A stretch of DNA of 64,000 nucleotides from positions 2,473,707 to 2,537,706 of the forward strand of contig NZ_DS022299.1 in NCBI RefSeq assembly GCF_000153825.1, written 5' to 3'. Position 1 is the stretch's first letter. Each line of letters begins with the position of its first letter. Made by a program: the position numbers and the translations under genes. Positions 44,753 through 55,977 of this stretch are shown here, one piece after another. The notes below the pieces were generated by a model. The model made no database searches, was not told the DNA's origin, and was given only the letters and a program-made list of their open reading frames with translations. The stretch is from Synechococcus sp. RS9916 (GTDB taxonomy: Bacteria; Cyanobacteriota; Cyanobacteriia; PCC-6307; Cyanobiaceae).

Positions 44753-45334
44753 ATGGTGGCCTGGGAAGCGGGTGTGGATGAAGTGGGACGGGGCTGTTGG
44801 TTTGGTCCCGTTTTTGCTGCTGCGGTTGTGCTCTCCGAGGCTGCAGCGTCTGCGCTGACCGCCGAAGGACTCACCGACAGCAAGGCCCTGACAGCCCGAC
44901 ACCGGGCTCGGCTCGTGCCCCTGATCGAAGACGCGGCCGAGGCCTGGGCTCTGGGGCAAGCTTCAGCCCGGGAAATCGATCATCACGGCATCCGCAGGGC
45001 CACTGAACTGGCCATGCTGCGGGCGTTGCAACGGCTGCCGCAGCAGCCCGCCCTGGTGCTGGTGGATGGGGTGCTGCCGCTGCGGCTCTGGCCGCACTCG
45101 CAGCAGACGATTGTGCGGGGAGACAGCAGCAAGGCCTCAATTGCTGCCGCCAGCGTGCTGGCCAAGGAGTCTCGGGATGCACTGATCCGTCGCCTGGCCG
45201 AACGCTTTCCGGGTTACGGATTGGAACGTCATGCCGGTTACGGCACGGCAGTGCATCGCCAGGCTCTGCTGGCCCATGGGCCGACTGCCATGCACCGATG
45301 TTCCTTTCTGAAGAAGGTGCTGCCCCCAGGCTGA
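44753..45334 (+). CDS. rnhB: Ribonuclease HII
   Basis: 193 residues. It removes RNA from RNA-DNA hybrids and single ribonucleotides from DNA. The N-terminal [14 protein letters not shown] holds two acidic active-site residues; [33 protein letters not shown] and [12 protein letters not shown] follow. It starts 13 bases after rne and is probably co-transcribed with it. Confidence 0.95.
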   Translation: MVAWEAGVDEVGRGCWFGPVFAAAVVLSEAAASALTAEGLTDSKALTARHRARLVPLIEDAAEAWALGQASAREIDHHGIRRATELAMLRALQRLPQQPALVLVDGVLPLRLWPHSQQTIVRGDSSKASIAAASVLAKESRDALIRRLAERFPGYGLERHAGYGTAVHRQALLAHGPTAMHRCSFLKKVLPPG

Positions 45335-45336
45335 TG

Positions 45337-45879
45337 TCAGGCCGCCTGCTCGGAGCTGCACCAGTCGCGGAAGTCACCCACCAGTTGCTGACCAACACGA
45401 CCTTTGATGGTCAGCAGGATCCCGTTCAGAATCGATTCCCCCGTGCTCTCAAGCACTTTGCGGGGGATCAGACGCAGCAAGGGGGGTTGGCTCACTTTCA
45501 CCCCCAGGGTGGCCACACCTTTCAGCCCGGTGCCGCTCGCTTCCAGCACGGATTCCAAACTGAGCGCGAAATCATCGACTAAACCCAGCCCTTCAAGTTG
45601 GGCATCCACCGCGCGCATGATCAGGGTCTGACCTTCCCTGTGCACGTTGAGCGACACCACCGGTTTGACCTGCAGCTGAAACACCTGAATCGTGGTCACG
45701 GTGTAGCGGTACCGCCCTGGCTCCAGTCGTTCGAGCTGACTGGGATCGAGCAGGGCCTTCACCACCCGGTCTTCTTCCTGCAGGTAGGCCGGCAGGCGGT
45801 CGATCTGGGTCTGAACAGGCAGATCCAGCTTCTGGCTGGCGCTGAAGGCCAGGGGCATGGGCGGTGGCTGACGCGGCAT
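45337..45879 (-). CDS. DUF1997 protein
   Basis: 180 residues. The pattern SQKLDLPVQTQIDRLPAYLQ, RLEPGRYRYTVTTIQVFQLQ and VKPVVSLNV fits the DUF1997 family shared by cyanobacteria and plastids, a SRPBCC-like beta fold with no established activity. Convergent with rnhB (2 bases between stops). Confidence 0.75.
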   Translation of the reverse strand: MPRQPPPMPLAFSASQKLDLPVQTQIDRLPAYLQEEDRVVKALLDPSQLERLEPGRYRYTVTTIQVFQLQVKPVVSLNVHREGQTLIMRAVDAQLEGLGLVDDFALSLESVLEASGTGLKGVATLGVKVSQPPLLRLIPRKVLESTGESILNGILLTIKGRVGQQLVGDFRDWCSSEQAA

Positions 45880-45908
45880 GATCCTATCGAGTGTTTCTGC
45901 GCTGATCG

Positions 45909-46751
45909 ATGCCCATCTCTGTGGCGTTCCTGGGCCCTGTGGGCACCTACGGAGAGAAGGCGGCTCGGGCGCTGCTTCAGCTCGAGCATCAGGACGAGGC
46001 GCGCTTGGTGCCCTGTGTCGGCCTGCGGTCTGTCGTGGAGCATGTGGCCGATGGTCGTTGTGACGCGGCCGTGGTTCCGGTCGAGAACTCTGTGGAGGGG
46101 GGCGTGACCGCCAGCCTGGATGCGCTTTGGTCGAACCCAGACCTTTGCATTCGAAGGGCCCTGGTATTGCCCATTCGTCATGCCCTGCTCAGCAGTGGTC
46201 GGATGGAAGAGATTTCCGAGGTGTTGTCCCATCCGCAGGCACTTGCTCAATGCAGTGGGTGGTTGGCGCGCCATCTCCCCAATGCACTGCAGCTGGCTAC
46301 CACTTCCACAGCTGAGGCTGCCCGCATGGTGCAGGGCAGTCGCTTCCGGGCCGCAATCGCCAGTCGTTCACTACATCAGGAGTGTGAACTGACTGAGCTG
46401 GCCTATCCGATTAACGATGCGGCAGGCAACTGCACCCGGTTTCTGTTCCTGCAGCGTGGTGAGCGGCGCCCCCATGGTGATGTCGCCAGTTTGGCATTCT
46501 CGCTGCACCGCAATGCGCCAGGGGCGCTGCTGGAGGCCCTTGCAGCGGTAGCGGATCTGGGGCTCAACATGAGCCGGATTGAATCCAGACCGTCCAAGCG
46601 GGAACTGGGTGAGTACGTGTTTTTTGTCGATGTCGACCTCCCCGCAGGTGAAGGCGGCCATCTGCAGCAGCTCACCGAGCGGCTGATGCCTCTTTGTGAG
46701 CACTTAGCCCAGTTCGGGGCTTACCCCAGCAGCGAATGGGTCGAGGACTGA
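45909..46751 (+). CDS. pheA: Prephenate dehydratase
   Basis: 280 residues. It converts prephenate to phenylpyruvate for phenylalanine synthesis. Catalytic domain: AFLGPVGTYGEKAA at the start, DAAVVPVENSVEGGV, HPQALAQC, AAIASRS and NCTRFLFL (the T-R-F active-site motif). C-terminal ACT domain: NAPGALLEALAAVADLGLNM and the ESRPSKRELGEYVFFVD phenylalanine-binding segment, so feedback control is expected. The 3' end overlaps the convergent phosphoribosyltransferase gene by 31 bases. Confidence 0.95.
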   Translation: MPISVAFLGPVGTYGEKAARALLQLEHQDEARLVPCVGLRSVVEHVADGRCDAAVVPVENSVEGGVTASLDALWSNPDLCIRRALVLPIRHALLSSGRMEEISEVLSHPQALAQCSGWLARHLPNALQLATTSTAEAARMVQGSRFRAAIASRSLHQECELTELAYPINDAAGNCTRFLFLQRGERRPHGDVASLAFSLHRNAPGALLEALAAVADLGLNMSRIESRPSKRELGEYVFFVDVDLPAGEGGHLQQLTERLMPLCEHLAQFGAYPSSEWVED

Positions 46752-47287
46752 TGGGTGCCAATGGGCTCGAGCTGTTGGGGGCGCAGCTGATCCCAGTGTT
46801 CAAAGGGCTGCAGCACCCAGGGGTTGTGGGGAAGCTCCATGGCCCAGAAGTCCGGTTGGACGGTGCTGCTGGCTTTGTGCCAGAGCACGGCAGTTTTGAT
46901 CTCGGCGCCTGGGAGGGTGTCGGCTAGCCATTGGCGGGCTGCGATCAGAGTGGCGCCACTGTCGGCCAGATCGTCCACTAACAAGAGTCGTGGACCGAGC
47001 TTGCTGCAGGTGTGGGCTAATTGGCTGCCAAGCGTCAGGGACCCTTGGTTGCGATCACCTTCGCCTTCGTAACTGCTGGCTGCCATCACAACCAGTGGCG
47101 TCTGGAAGATCCGGGACAAGGCATCGCCCACGCGCAGGCCACCGCGGGAGAGGGCCACGACTTGATCGAACCCGGCTTGCGCGTTGTGGACTTGCAGGGC
47201 CAGATGTTCGATCAACCGGTGGTACTGCTCCCAAGTGATCGCCAGTTCACCGCTGGTGTGATCCACCAGGGGAGGGGCTTGGGTCAT
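46721..47287 (-). CDS. Phosphoribosyltransferase (Gpt/xanthine type)
   Basis: 188 residues. A type I PRTase fold: VVALSRGGLRVGDALSRI and the PRPP-binding loop LLLVDDLADSGATL. The arrangement is like archaeal/cyanobacterial Gpt-like purine phosphoribosyltransferases; the base specificity is not determined. The start overlaps the end of the methyltransferase gene by 4 bases, so the two form an operon. Confidence 0.8.
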   Translation of the reverse strand: MTQAPPLVDHTSGELAITWEQYHRLIEHLALQVHNAQAGFDQVVALSRGGLRVGDALSRIFQTPLVVMAASSYEGEGDRNQGSLTLGSQLAHTCSKLGPRLLLVDDLADSGATLIAARQWLADTLPGAEIKTAVLWHKASSTVQPDFWAMELPHNPWVLQPFEHWDQLRPQQLEPIGTHQSSTHSLLG

Positions 47288-48237
47288 GGCTCCTGCTGGC
47301 GGGTGGTGCGGAACACTCCGAACTGCATCAGACCGGTGGCGAAAGCCCAGTGCATCAGCAGCAGGGTGGGTGTTTCGCGCAGGCCCTGAAGCACGGCGGA
47401 AGGACCAAGGCCGAGCACTGCTCCGGGGCGCCGAAGGCCTTCAACGACGGAATCGATCCACGAAGGAAGTGTGGCTCGGGTCCAGTCACCCACCTCAATG
47501 GTCCCGCGCTGATGGGGGCTGGCCTCCAGATTGCGATGGAATCCTTTGATGCTGGAAAATTCGGGGTGGGCCCATTGGGTGAGCAGTTGGTGCATCACCC
47601 AGCGTTCGCGGCGATTCATCTCGCCGTCACTGGGATCACGCCTGTTCCAGTCGGCCACCGCCAACGTTCCACCGGGCTTGAGCACGCGCAGCAATTCGTC
47701 GGCGTAGCGCTGCTTGTCGGGCATGTGCGGTCCTGCCTCCACGCTCCACACCGCATCAAACTGTTGGTCTGCCAATTGCAGATCAAGGGCATCCATCACA
47801 GCGAAGCGGCAGCTGAGTCCTGCAGGCGTTAGGGCTGTGGCCCTGGCCACCTGGGCGGGACTGATGCTGATGCCCAGCACATCGAAGCCATAGTCGCGGG
47901 CCAGGATGCGCGCACTGCCGCCAATGCCACAGCCCACATCAAGGATCTTCGTGCCTGGTGATAAGCGATCCAGGCCACTCCAGTGCACGAGAGCATGCAC
48001 AAAATCGGCTTTCGCTTCGCGAAAATCCCGTTGTCGCGGTGGATCTCCGTAGTGGCCGAGGTGGACGTGCTCACCCCAGAGGTTCTCCAGTAAGCGATCT
48101 TCGGTCCAGGCGTCATAGGCCGCGGCGACGCTTTCACTGGAGTGATAGGCGCGGTTGCGCTTCGCCCACAGCAGAACGCCAGCAGCAACCGCCACGGGCA
48201 GGCCGATCACCAGCCCAAGAACAGCAGAGGAACTCAT
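47284..48237 (-). CDS. MPBQ/MSBQ methyltransferase (Sll0418-like)
   Basis: 317 residues. An N-terminal membrane anchor (VLGLVIGLPVAVAAGVLLWA) precedes a SAM methyltransferase: YDAWTEDRLLENLWGEHVHL, motif I ILDVGCGIGGSARILA, VWSVEAGPHMPDKQRYADEL and VLKPGGTLAVADWN. This layout closely resembles Synechocystis Sll0418, which methylates 2-methyl-6-phytyl- and solanyl-benzoquinol in tocopherol and plastoquinone synthesis. It overlaps the LON gene by 1 base and the PRTase gene by 4. Confidence 0.85.
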   Translation of the reverse strand: MSSSAVLGLVIGLPVAVAAGVLLWAKRNRAYHSSESVAAAYDAWTEDRLLENLWGEHVHLGHYGDPPRQRDFREAKADFVHALVHWSGLDRLSPGTKILDVGCGIGGSARILARDYGFDVLGISISPAQVARATALTPAGLSCRFAVMDALDLQLADQQFDAVWSVEAGPHMPDKQRYADELLRVLKPGGTLAVADWNRRDPSDGEMNRRERWVMHQLLTQWAHPEFSSIKGFHRNLEASPHQRGTIEVGDWTRATLPSWIDSVVEGLRRPGAVLGLGPSAVLQGLRETPTLLLMHWAFATGLMQFGVFRTTRQQEP

Positions 48238-48896
48238 CAGTCGACGTTGGCCAGGGTGTCGCGCAGCACGGTGCGTGCCGCCAGTTGGCGCCGGGTCTCA
48301 TCCAGCATTTCAAATTCAAGCTGCAGACGCTCACGGGTGTCGGTGAGTTCCAGAAGCTCCTGCTGCTGTTCTGCGACGGGGCCTCCCAGATGGGCACCGA
48401 TCCAGAAGGACAGCTCCCGGGGCAGATCGGGAAGATCGTCGGGAAGAGATGCTGCCGAACCGGTCAGTTTGCCGGTGAGTTCGACCACGTCCTTCAAGGC
48501 TTGATCGACGCTCTGCGACAGGGTCTTGAGCTGCTCTGAGTCCTCCACGGGCTCATCTTCGATCCAGCTCACCATCGCCGTGCGGAACGGCGTCTCCCTC
48601 ACCACATCCAGCACGCGAAAACGTTGCTGTCCCAGCGTGACGATGTTGCTGCGACCGTCTTCCGCAGTCTGATGCTGGAGCACTTCCGCACAACAACCCA
48701 CCGTGGCCATGGTCTGGGTCTGAGGATCCCAGCGCACCACGCCAAAGCGGCGATCATCTTCAAGCACGCTCTGCAACATCATTCGGTACCGCGACTCGAA
48801 GATGTGCAGTGGCAGGACATCCCTCGGAAACAGGACAACATCCGGCAGAGGGAAGAGGGGCAACTCTCTGACGGACAGGTCAGCCACGCAGAACAA
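48237..48896 (-). CDS. LON N-terminal-domain protein
   Basis: 219 residues. Only the substrate-binding N-terminal domain of Lon is present (ELPLFPLPDVVLFPRDVLPL, HIFESRYRMM, GCCAEVLQHQT, FRVLDVV), with no ATPase or protease part. Such stand-alone proteins occur widely in cyanobacteria and plastids; the function is unclear. The C-terminal third is a helical bundle with coiled-coil character. First gene of a three-gene overlapping operon with the methyltransferase. Confidence 0.85.
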   Translation of the reverse strand: MFCVADLSVRELPLFPLPDVVLFPRDVLPLHIFESRYRMMLQSVLEDDRRFGVVRWDPQTQTMATVGCCAEVLQHQTAEDGRSNIVTLGQQRFRVLDVVRETPFRTAMVSWIEDEPVEDSEQLKTLSQSVDQALKDVVELTGKLTGSAASLPDDLPDLPRELSFWIGAHLGGPVAEQQQELLELTDTRERLQLEFEMLDETRRQLAARTVLRDTLANVD

Positions 48897-48944
48897 TTTC
48901 AGAAGAAATAATCCTAGGCAGCTGACCTGGGCGACGGCTGAAGC

Positions 48945-49265
48945 TCAGAGCTTCACTTCAATATCAACACCACTGGGGAGGTCCAGCTTCATCAGGGCGT
49001 CGATGGTTTTAGCCGAAGGGCTGTAGATATCGATAATGCGGCGATGGGTGCGCGTCTCGAAGTGCTCACGGGAGTCCTTGTCCACGTGGGGAGAACGCAG
49101 CACGCAATAGATCTTGCGCTTGGTGGGCAGGGGAATGGGGCCGATGGCGGTTGCAGCCGTGTTATCGGCGGTTTCAATGATTTTGTCGCAGGACAGATCC
49201 AGCATGCGGCGGTCAAACGCCTTCAGGCGAATGCGGATCTTCTGCTGAGCAATAGCGGTGGACAT
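48945..49265 (-). CDS. rpsJ: 30S ribosomal protein S10
   Basis: 106 residues. Small-subunit head protein, also the NusE antitermination factor. Conserved [54 protein letters not shown]. It follows tuf but is separated from it by a strong terminator, so it may have its own promoter in the 49266-49351 gap. Confidence 0.98.
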   Translation of the reverse strand: MSTAIAQQKIRIRLKAFDRRMLDLSCDKIIETADNTAATAIGPIPLPTKRKIYCVLRSPHVDKDSREHFETRTHRRIIDIYSPSAKTIDALMKLDLPSGVDIEVKL

Positions 49266-49351
49266 AGGGGGCGCAGAACGGGTCCTGTCAAGGACGAAAA
49301 GGGTGAATTGTCGAGGTTCAATCTGTGCTGGAGCTCAGCTCACTAACACCA

Positions 49352-49395
49352 GAAAAATTTAAAGGATGGGCAGGTCGCGAACGACCCACCCATCC
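49352..49395 (-). terminator. Intrinsic terminator after tuf
   Basis: A long stem on the minus strand: GGATGGG/CCCATCC outer and GGTCG/CGACC inner arms around a small loop, then a T-rich tail (CTTTAAATTTTTC). It lies 20 bases after the tuf stop and separates the str operon from rpsJ. Confidence 0.88.
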
Positions 49396-49415
49396 CGTCA
49401 ATCAAGCGACTGGGA

Positions 49416-50615
<1,200 letters not shown>

Positions 50616-50657
50616 TTTGGTTAAAGAATCGGGGGTGAAATTAGGGTTGGGTAGAGA

Positions 50658-52733
50658 TCAGGAATTGCCCTGATTCTTGGAGATGATGGCTTCTGCCACG
50701 TTGCGAGGAACATCCTCGTAGTGGCTGAATTCCATCGAGAAAATACCCCGACCCTGGGTCATGGATCGGAGCTCGGTGGCGTAGCCGAACATCTCGGCCA
50801 AGGGCACCTTGGCCGAGACCTTTGACGTGCCGTCGTCAATGGCCTGACCTTCAACCTGTCCCCTGCGGGAGGACAGGTCGCCGATGATCGAACCGAGGAA
50901 CTCCTCGGGGACCTCGACCTCGACCTTCATCATCGGCTCAAGCAGAACAGGGTTGCACTTCTTGACCGCATCTTTGAAGGCCATGGAGCCGGCGATTTTG
51001 AACGCCATCTCCGACGAGTCCACATCGTGATAGGAACCGTCAACCATGGTGACTTTGATGTCAATCATGGGGAATCCAGCGATAACACCGGACTCACAGG
51101 TCTCCTTCATGCCCATTTCAGAGGGCTTGATGAATTCCTTGGGAACGACGCCGCCAACGATTTTGTTGACGAATTCGAAACCGGATTCGGGCTCGCCCGG
51201 CTCCATTTCGATCACCACATGGCCGTACTGGCCCTTACCACCGGTCTGACGGGAGAACTTGCCCTCGCCCTTGGACGAAGCACGGATGGTTTCTCGGTAG
51301 GAAACCTGAGGAGCGCCAATGTTGGCTTCCACTTTGAATTCGCGCAGCATTCGGTCCACCAGAATTTCCAGGTGGAGTTCGCCCATGCCGGCGATCACGG
51401 TCTGGCCAGTTTCCGCATCGGTGTTGACGCGGAAGGTGGGATCTTCTTCCGCCAGAGCGACCAGAGCTTTGGAGAGTTTCTCCATGTCTCCTTTGGTCTT
51501 GGGCTCGACAGCCACGGAGATCACCGGTTCGGGGACGAACAGGGTCTCAAGGACGATCGGGTCGTCGGCCGAACAGAGGGTGTCACCGGTGGTGGTGGCT
51601 TTCAGGCCCAACACAGCACCGAGATCGCCAGCACGCAGTGCGTCAACTTCCTCGCGGTCGTCAGCCTTCAGCACCACCAGGCGGGAGATGCGCTCCTTCT
51701 CGCCTTTGGTGGAATTGAGCACGTAGCTGCCTTTCTCAAGGACGCCGGAGTACATCCGGACGAAGGTGAGCTTGCCGTAAGGATCGGCCATCACCTTGAA
51801 GGCCAGAGCGCTGAAGGGAGCCTTGTCGTCGGAAGGACGGACTGCTTCCTTGCCGTCGGGCAGCACGCCCTGAATCGGGGGGACGTCGACAGGAGCAGGG
51901 AGGTAATCAACAACCGCGTCGAGCACCAGCTGCACGCCTTTGTTCTTGAAGGCAGAGCCACAGAGAACGGGAACGAGACCGTGCTTCAGCACGCCTTCGC
52001 GAATGCCCTTCTTCAGCTCTTCAGTACTGAGTTCGCCTGATTCCAGGAACTTTTCGATCAGGGCCTCGTCGGTCTCGGCAACGGCTTCCATCAGCACATT
52101 GCGCCATTCCTCAACCTGGTCCTGCATGTCGGCAGGGACTTCGGTCACCTCGATGTTCTGACCCAGGTCATCCTTATAGATGTGAGCCTTGTTCTCAACG
52201 AGGTCGATAATGCCGCTCAGTTCACCTTCAGCACCGATGGGGAGCTGGATGGGAACAGCATTCGCCTTAAGGCGATCCTTGATCTGGCCGTGGACTTTCA
52301 GGAAGTCAGCGCCGGTGCGGTCCATTTTGTTGACGAACACCATCCGGGGCACGGAATAGCGATCGGCTTGGCGCCAGACAGTTTCTGACTGAGGCTGCAC
52401 GCCACCCACGGCGCAGAACACTGCAATCACGCCATCGAGCACGCGCATGGAACGCTCCACCTCGATGGTGAAGTCCACGTGACCGGGAGTGTCGATGATG
52501 TTGATCCGGTGGTCATTCCAGCTCGTGGAAATGGCCGCAGCGGTGATGGTGATGCCCCGCTCACGCTCCTGGGCCATCCAGTCGGTCACAGCTGCACCGT
52601 CGTGCACCTCGCCGATCTTGTGCACCACACCGGAATAGAACAGGATCCGTTCGGTCGTGGTGGTTTTGCCCGCGTCAATGTGGGCAGCAATACCAATATT
52701 TCTGACGCGTTCCAGGGGAAAGGCGCGAGCCAC
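50658..52733 (-). CDS. fusA: Elongation factor G
   Basis: 691 residues. GTPase that drives translocation. [42 protein letters not shown], then domains II-V ([33 protein letters not shown]). Full length. Confidence 0.99.
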   Translation of the reverse strand: MARAFPLERVRNIGIAAHIDAGKTTTTERILFYSGVVHKIGEVHDGAAVTDWMAQERERGITITAAAISTSWNDHRINIIDTPGHVDFTIEVERSMRVLDGVIAVFCAVGGVQPQSETVWRQADRYSVPRMVFVNKMDRTGADFLKVHGQIKDRLKANAVPIQLPIGAEGELSGIIDLVENKAHIYKDDLGQNIEVTEVPADMQDQVEEWRNVLMEAVAETDEALIEKFLESGELSTEELKKGIREGVLKHGLVPVLCGSAFKNKGVQLVLDAVVDYLPAPVDVPPIQGVLPDGKEAVRPSDDKAPFSALAFKVMADPYGKLTFVRMYSGVLEKGSYVLNSTKGEKERISRLVVLKADDREEVDALRAGDLGAVLGLKATTTGDTLCSADDPIVLETLFVPEPVISVAVEPKTKGDMEKLSKALVALAEEDPTFRVNTDAETGQTVIAGMGELHLEILVDRMLREFKVEANIGAPQVSYRETIRASSKGEGKFSRQTGGKGQYGHVVIEMEPGEPESGFEFVNKIVGGVVPKEFIKPSEMGMKETCESGVIAGFPMIDIKVTMVDGSYHDVDSSEMAFKIAGSMAFKDAVKKCNPVLLEPMMKVEVEVPEEFLGSIIGDLSSRRGQVEGQAIDDGTSKVSAKVPLAEMFGYATELRSMTQGRGIFSMEFSHYEDVPRNVAEAIISKNQGNS

Positions 52734-52820
52734 AGAAAACTCCGGGGTGGGGCGTAAAAAGGCGGTGGAGATCCTACAGGTCCGTCCCGGCTGATCGAGG
52801 CTGCCGGGACGACTGCTGGA

Positions 52821-53291
52821 TCAGTAGCGGTAGTGGGCGAAGGCTTTGTTGGCTTCGGCCATCTTGTGGGTCTCTTCGCGCTTGCGAACAGCGTTACCGG
52901 CTTCGTTGGCGGCATCCATCAATTCGCCGGCCAGTTTCTGGGCCATGCTGCGGCCGTTGCGGGCACGGGAGAAGCTCACCAACCAGCGCAGGGCCATCGC
53001 AGTGCCGCGCTCCTGGCGAACTTCCATGGGCACCTGATAGGTGGCACCACCAACGCGTCGGGCGCGTACTTCCACCAGAGGAGTGGCGTTCTTGACGGCG
53101 GTTTCGAACAGCTCGATGGGGTCATTGCCAGTGCGTTCGCCAATCAGGCCGAAGGCGTCGGACAGGATCCGCTGCGCAGTGGACTTCTTTCCGTGCTTCA
53201 TCAGACGGGCCACCATCATCGTGGCGAGACGGCTGTTGAACTGAGGATCGGGAAGGATCGGGCGCTTGACTGCGGTGTTACGGCGTGACAT
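52821..53291 (-). CDS. rpsG: 30S ribosomal protein S7
   Basis: 156 residues. Primary binder of the 16S rRNA 3' domain. [39 protein letters not shown] and the C-terminal FAHYRY are typical. Second gene of the str operon. Confidence 0.98.
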   Translation of the reverse strand: MSRRNTAVKRPILPDPQFNSRLATMMVARLMKHGKKSTAQRILSDAFGLIGERTGNDPIELFETAVKNATPLVEVRARRVGGATYQVPMEVRQERGTAMALRWLVSFSRARNGRSMAQKLAGELMDAANEAGNAVRKREETHKMAEANKAFAHYRY

Positions 53292-53335
53292 GAACTGTCA
53301 GTGGAAGGGAACTTGATCTGCGTTGGGATGGGTTG

Positions 53336-53358
53336 GGGCACCGCTCATCGGGTGCCCT
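53336..53358 (-). other. Stem-loop between rpsL and rpsG
   Basis: GGGCACC/GGTGCCC with an 8-base loop in the 74-base space between the two ribosomal protein genes. No T-run, so it is more likely an mRNA processing or translational control element than a terminator. Confidence 0.35.
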
Positions 53359-53365
53359 TCGCGCA

Positions 53366-53740
53366 TCACTCCTTAGGCGTCTTGGCGCCGTACTTGGAGC
53401 GGGACTGACGACGGTCCTTGACACCGGCGGTGTCAAGGGTGCCGCGGATGATGTGGTAGCGAACACCGGGCAGGTCCTTGACCCTGCCGCCGCGAATCAG
53501 CACCACGGAGTGCTCCTGGAGGTTGTGACCGATGCCACCGATGTAGGCGGTCACCTCGAAGCCTGAGGTGAGGCGCACACGGGCCACCTTGCGCAGGGCC
53601 GAGTTGGGTTTCTTCGGCGTGGAGGTGTACACGCGAGTGCACACGCCGCGGCGCTCAGGGCAGGAACGCAGAGCAGGCGATTTGGTCTTCGCCTTGACGC
53701 TCTGGCGCTCGTTACGGATCAGTTGTTGGATAGTTGGCAT
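53366..53740 (-). CDS. rpsL: 30S ribosomal protein S12
   Basis: 124 residues from the ATG at 53740 ([12 protein letters not shown]). Decoding-site protein: [57 protein letters not shown]. The Lys of PKKPN and of the KDLPGVRYH region, sites of streptomycin resistance changes, are wild type. First gene of the str operon. Confidence 0.99.
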   Translation of the reverse strand: MPTIQQLIRNERQSVKAKTKSPALRSCPERRGVCTRVYTSTPKKPNSALRKVARVRLTSGFEVTAYIGGIGHNLQEHSVVLIRGGRVKDLPGVRYHIIRGTLDTAGVKDRRQSRSKYGAKTPKE

Positions 53741-53815
53741 CGACGGTCGGGTTGCGGCCGGAGACCCGACCTGGTTCGACAATCCACCACCATACCGGGT
53801 CGCCTGATCCCCACC

Positions 53816-54142
53816 TCAGAGGCGCGTGAAGGCACTGCCGCAGGCGCAGCTGCGGATGCCGCTGCGTGCTGTGACGAGGAAGCCGCCGCCGCTGAGATCA
53901 CTTCTGTAATCAAGGCAGAGGCCCCCGAGCTTGGTCACTTGTGCTGCCGGGGCATGCAGGGTGATCCCATCGCCACGGGCCACGGGAATCCCGCCCATGG
54001 CGCCTGGTTGCAGGCGGATCACGTGGGCTTCACAACTGCCTGAAACCAGATCAAGATGCATCTGGCCCGGGGTTCCCGCAACGGCAGCCTGGCGACCCAG
54101 TTCGGCGGCGGCGGCGGGTGTGATCTGCAAATTGGCGCCCAT
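53816..54142 (-). CDS. A-type Fe-S cluster carrier (HesB/IscA family)
   Basis: 108 residues. The three conserved cysteines of the family are present: one in VSGSCEAHV and two in the C-terminal SCACGSAF. It delivers or assembles Fe-S clusters. The spacing after the first Cys is shorter and less conserved than in SufA/IscA, so the subgroup is uncertain. It lies upstream of rpsL on the same strand. Confidence 0.78.
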   Translation of the reverse strand: MGANLQITPAAAAELGRQAAVAGTPGQMHLDLVSGSCEAHVIRLQPGAMGGIPVARGDGITLHAPAAQVTKLGGLCLDYRSDLSGGGFLVTARSGIRSCACGSAFTRL

Positions 54143-54169
54143 CGGCCCGGAGTCAGACAGGGAATGCCC

Positions 54170-55900
54170 TCACTTTGACACCAGTCCAACAGCGTTTTGC
54201 ACCCTTGGGGCGATCCCTCGACCGGTCATGACCAGCCGATTGGCGACCAGGAGCGATGTGGAGCTGCCTCCATCGAGGTTCAGGGCATCGCTGATGCCGA
54301 GTTGGCGGAGGGCAAGGCTGCTCTCCAGAAGGGTTGGATCACTGCCGCCGGCACCTTTCAGCGTCAGCAGCCACAGACGGGATTGGTCCTGAGCGATCAC
54401 CGTGCGGGGTGCTCCTTGGTTCAGGAATCCAGCGCTGAATCCTTCCTGTCGGCCATTCAGGACTACCCGACCGTCTTTCAGCAGCAGCGGACCCCCGCCC
54501 AGCACATTCGGTTGGTTGCCCAAAGGGTCTGAACTCGTGGTGCGGATCGTGACCTGTTGACCCAGTTGGGCTGGGAGTGGAGCGCCAGCACGGGCCACCA
54601 CCAAATCGCCTTCCCGAGGAATCGGTACGCCTCGACTGAGCGCTGCGCGGTCATGAACGGAGCTCACGCGCCCATCGATCACCGTCAGGGCCTGTTCATG
54701 GCCGCTCAGGGCCCGATAGACCGGGCCCCATGCCCGGTCGTAGCGGCTGAAGCCCCGTTGTACGTAGCCGCTGTTCAAATAGCCAAGGCCCCATTTGCGC
54801 CCACCTTCGACACGCAGTTCCTGATACAGACGCAAGCGGCCGAACTGCAGGCGGTTGTCATTGCTCCATCCCACCGCTCCTCTGTTCAGGATTGGTCCTG
54901 ATAGCCAGCTGCCATCACGTTTGACAGCGCCCAGTGGGATCTGACGCACTCTGTTGAAGAAGCCACCGTTGATGGACACAAGGGCACCAGCGGGCTGGGA
55001 TAGCTGGTTCAAGAAGCGCAACCCCTGTTGCCCACTGGTGGGTGCGAGGGGACGCAAGTCCAATCCCTGAATATCTGGATCAGTGCCAACCCTGTAGATC
55101 ATCAAGGGTTTGACTCCCACCTTCACGACGCGCCGATCGAGCACCAGTCCCCGGCGCATCAATCCTTGAATCGTCGGGTTGAGAAGCGAGCTTGCGAAGG
55201 GGTCTCGCCCATGACGGGGCGCTTGCCCCGCTGTGCTGAGTCCATCCAGCACGATCCGCCAGGGGCGCGACAACGTGAGGGTGGAGAGGGCGGTGCCTTG
55301 CCCCTCCAGGGTGAGGGTGTTGTGCCGACGCCGTGGCTTCAACCCCATCGCCCGCAGCTGGCCTTCCTGTGTGGGTGTGGCGCGGAGCCCCAGCAGCAGA
55401 TCATTTCCTTGACGTTGCAACAGCGCTGGCCCATTGAGGTCGAGCACCAATCGGTTGGCTGTGCTCCCTTTGCCTCGCCTCAGGCCAGTCACTCGCGGAG
55501 CCGAGAGCTCGATGGAGAGGCTGTTGCCGCTGCGATGGAAGCGCACGCCAGTGCTGCTGAGCCATCGACTGACATCGATCCCCACTTCGTCGTCGATGGT
55601 GCGTTGGGGCAGGCTGCTTAGCAGGGCTTTATTGCCGTACCACTCCAGTTGTTCCCCGGCCCGGCTCTGCTGGCGTTGAAAGCCGAAGCGGCCGACCAGC
55701 ACATCGAGCGGTAGCCACAACTGCTCGGGCTGACGTTGGTCGCTGCCGACCCACAGCCATGGGCTCTTGATGATGGCTCCGCCAAGGCGCAGTTGGGATC
55801 CCCGCGTCGGTTGGGCGGCCCGGACTTCCGGGATCGGCGTGGGAAGCGGCGGAGGCGAAACCATGGCTTGGACGCTAGCCGGATTTCGTGAGCGCACCAT
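54170..55900 (-). CDS. Phosphodiester glycosidase (NAGPA-like) domain protein
   Basis: 576 residues. The C-terminal 300 residues are the phosphodiester glycosidase/DUF2233 domain related to the mammalian 'uncovering enzyme': ALVSINGGFFNR, LPAQLGQQVTIR, NVLGGGPLLLKDG, PRTVIAQD and ISDALNLDGGSSTSLL (calcium and active-site loop). The N-terminal 270 residues resemble an AMIN-like/copper-amine-oxidase-N-like cell-wall or sugar-binding part. A strong AAGGAGG site directly precedes the start, favouring ATG 55900 or GTG 55897. No clear signal peptide, which is odd for this family. Confidence 0.8.
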   Translation of the reverse strand: MVRSRNPASVQAMVSPPPLPTPIPEVRAAQPTRGSQLRLGGAIIKSPWLWVGSDQRQPEQLWLPLDVLVGRFGFQRQQSRAGEQLEWYGNKALLSSLPQRTIDDEVGIDVSRWLSSTGVRFHRSGNSLSIELSAPRVTGLRRGKGSTANRLVLDLNGPALLQRQGNDLLLGLRATPTQEGQLRAMGLKPRRRHNTLTLEGQGTALSTLTLSRPWRIVLDGLSTAGQAPRHGRDPFASSLLNPTIQGLMRRGLVLDRRVVKVGVKPLMIYRVGTDPDIQGLDLRPLAPTSGQQGLRFLNQLSQPAGALVSINGGFFNRVRQIPLGAVKRDGSWLSGPILNRGAVGWSNDNRLQFGRLRLYQELRVEGGRKWGLGYLNSGYVQRGFSRYDRAWGPVYRALSGHEQALTVIDGRVSSVHDRAALSRGVPIPREGDLVVARAGAPLPAQLGQQVTIRTTSSDPLGNQPNVLGGGPLLLKDGRVVLNGRQEGFSAGFLNQGAPRTVIAQDQSRLWLLTLKGAGGSDPTLLESSLALRQLGISDALNLDGGSSTSLLVANRLVMTGRGIAPRVQNAVGLVSK

Positions 55901-55977
55901 GCCTCCTTAGGATCATCAATCGCGTCAGCACCGACAGGTGCATGCGTTGCGGCTGACGAACGATTCGACCGAAAGAC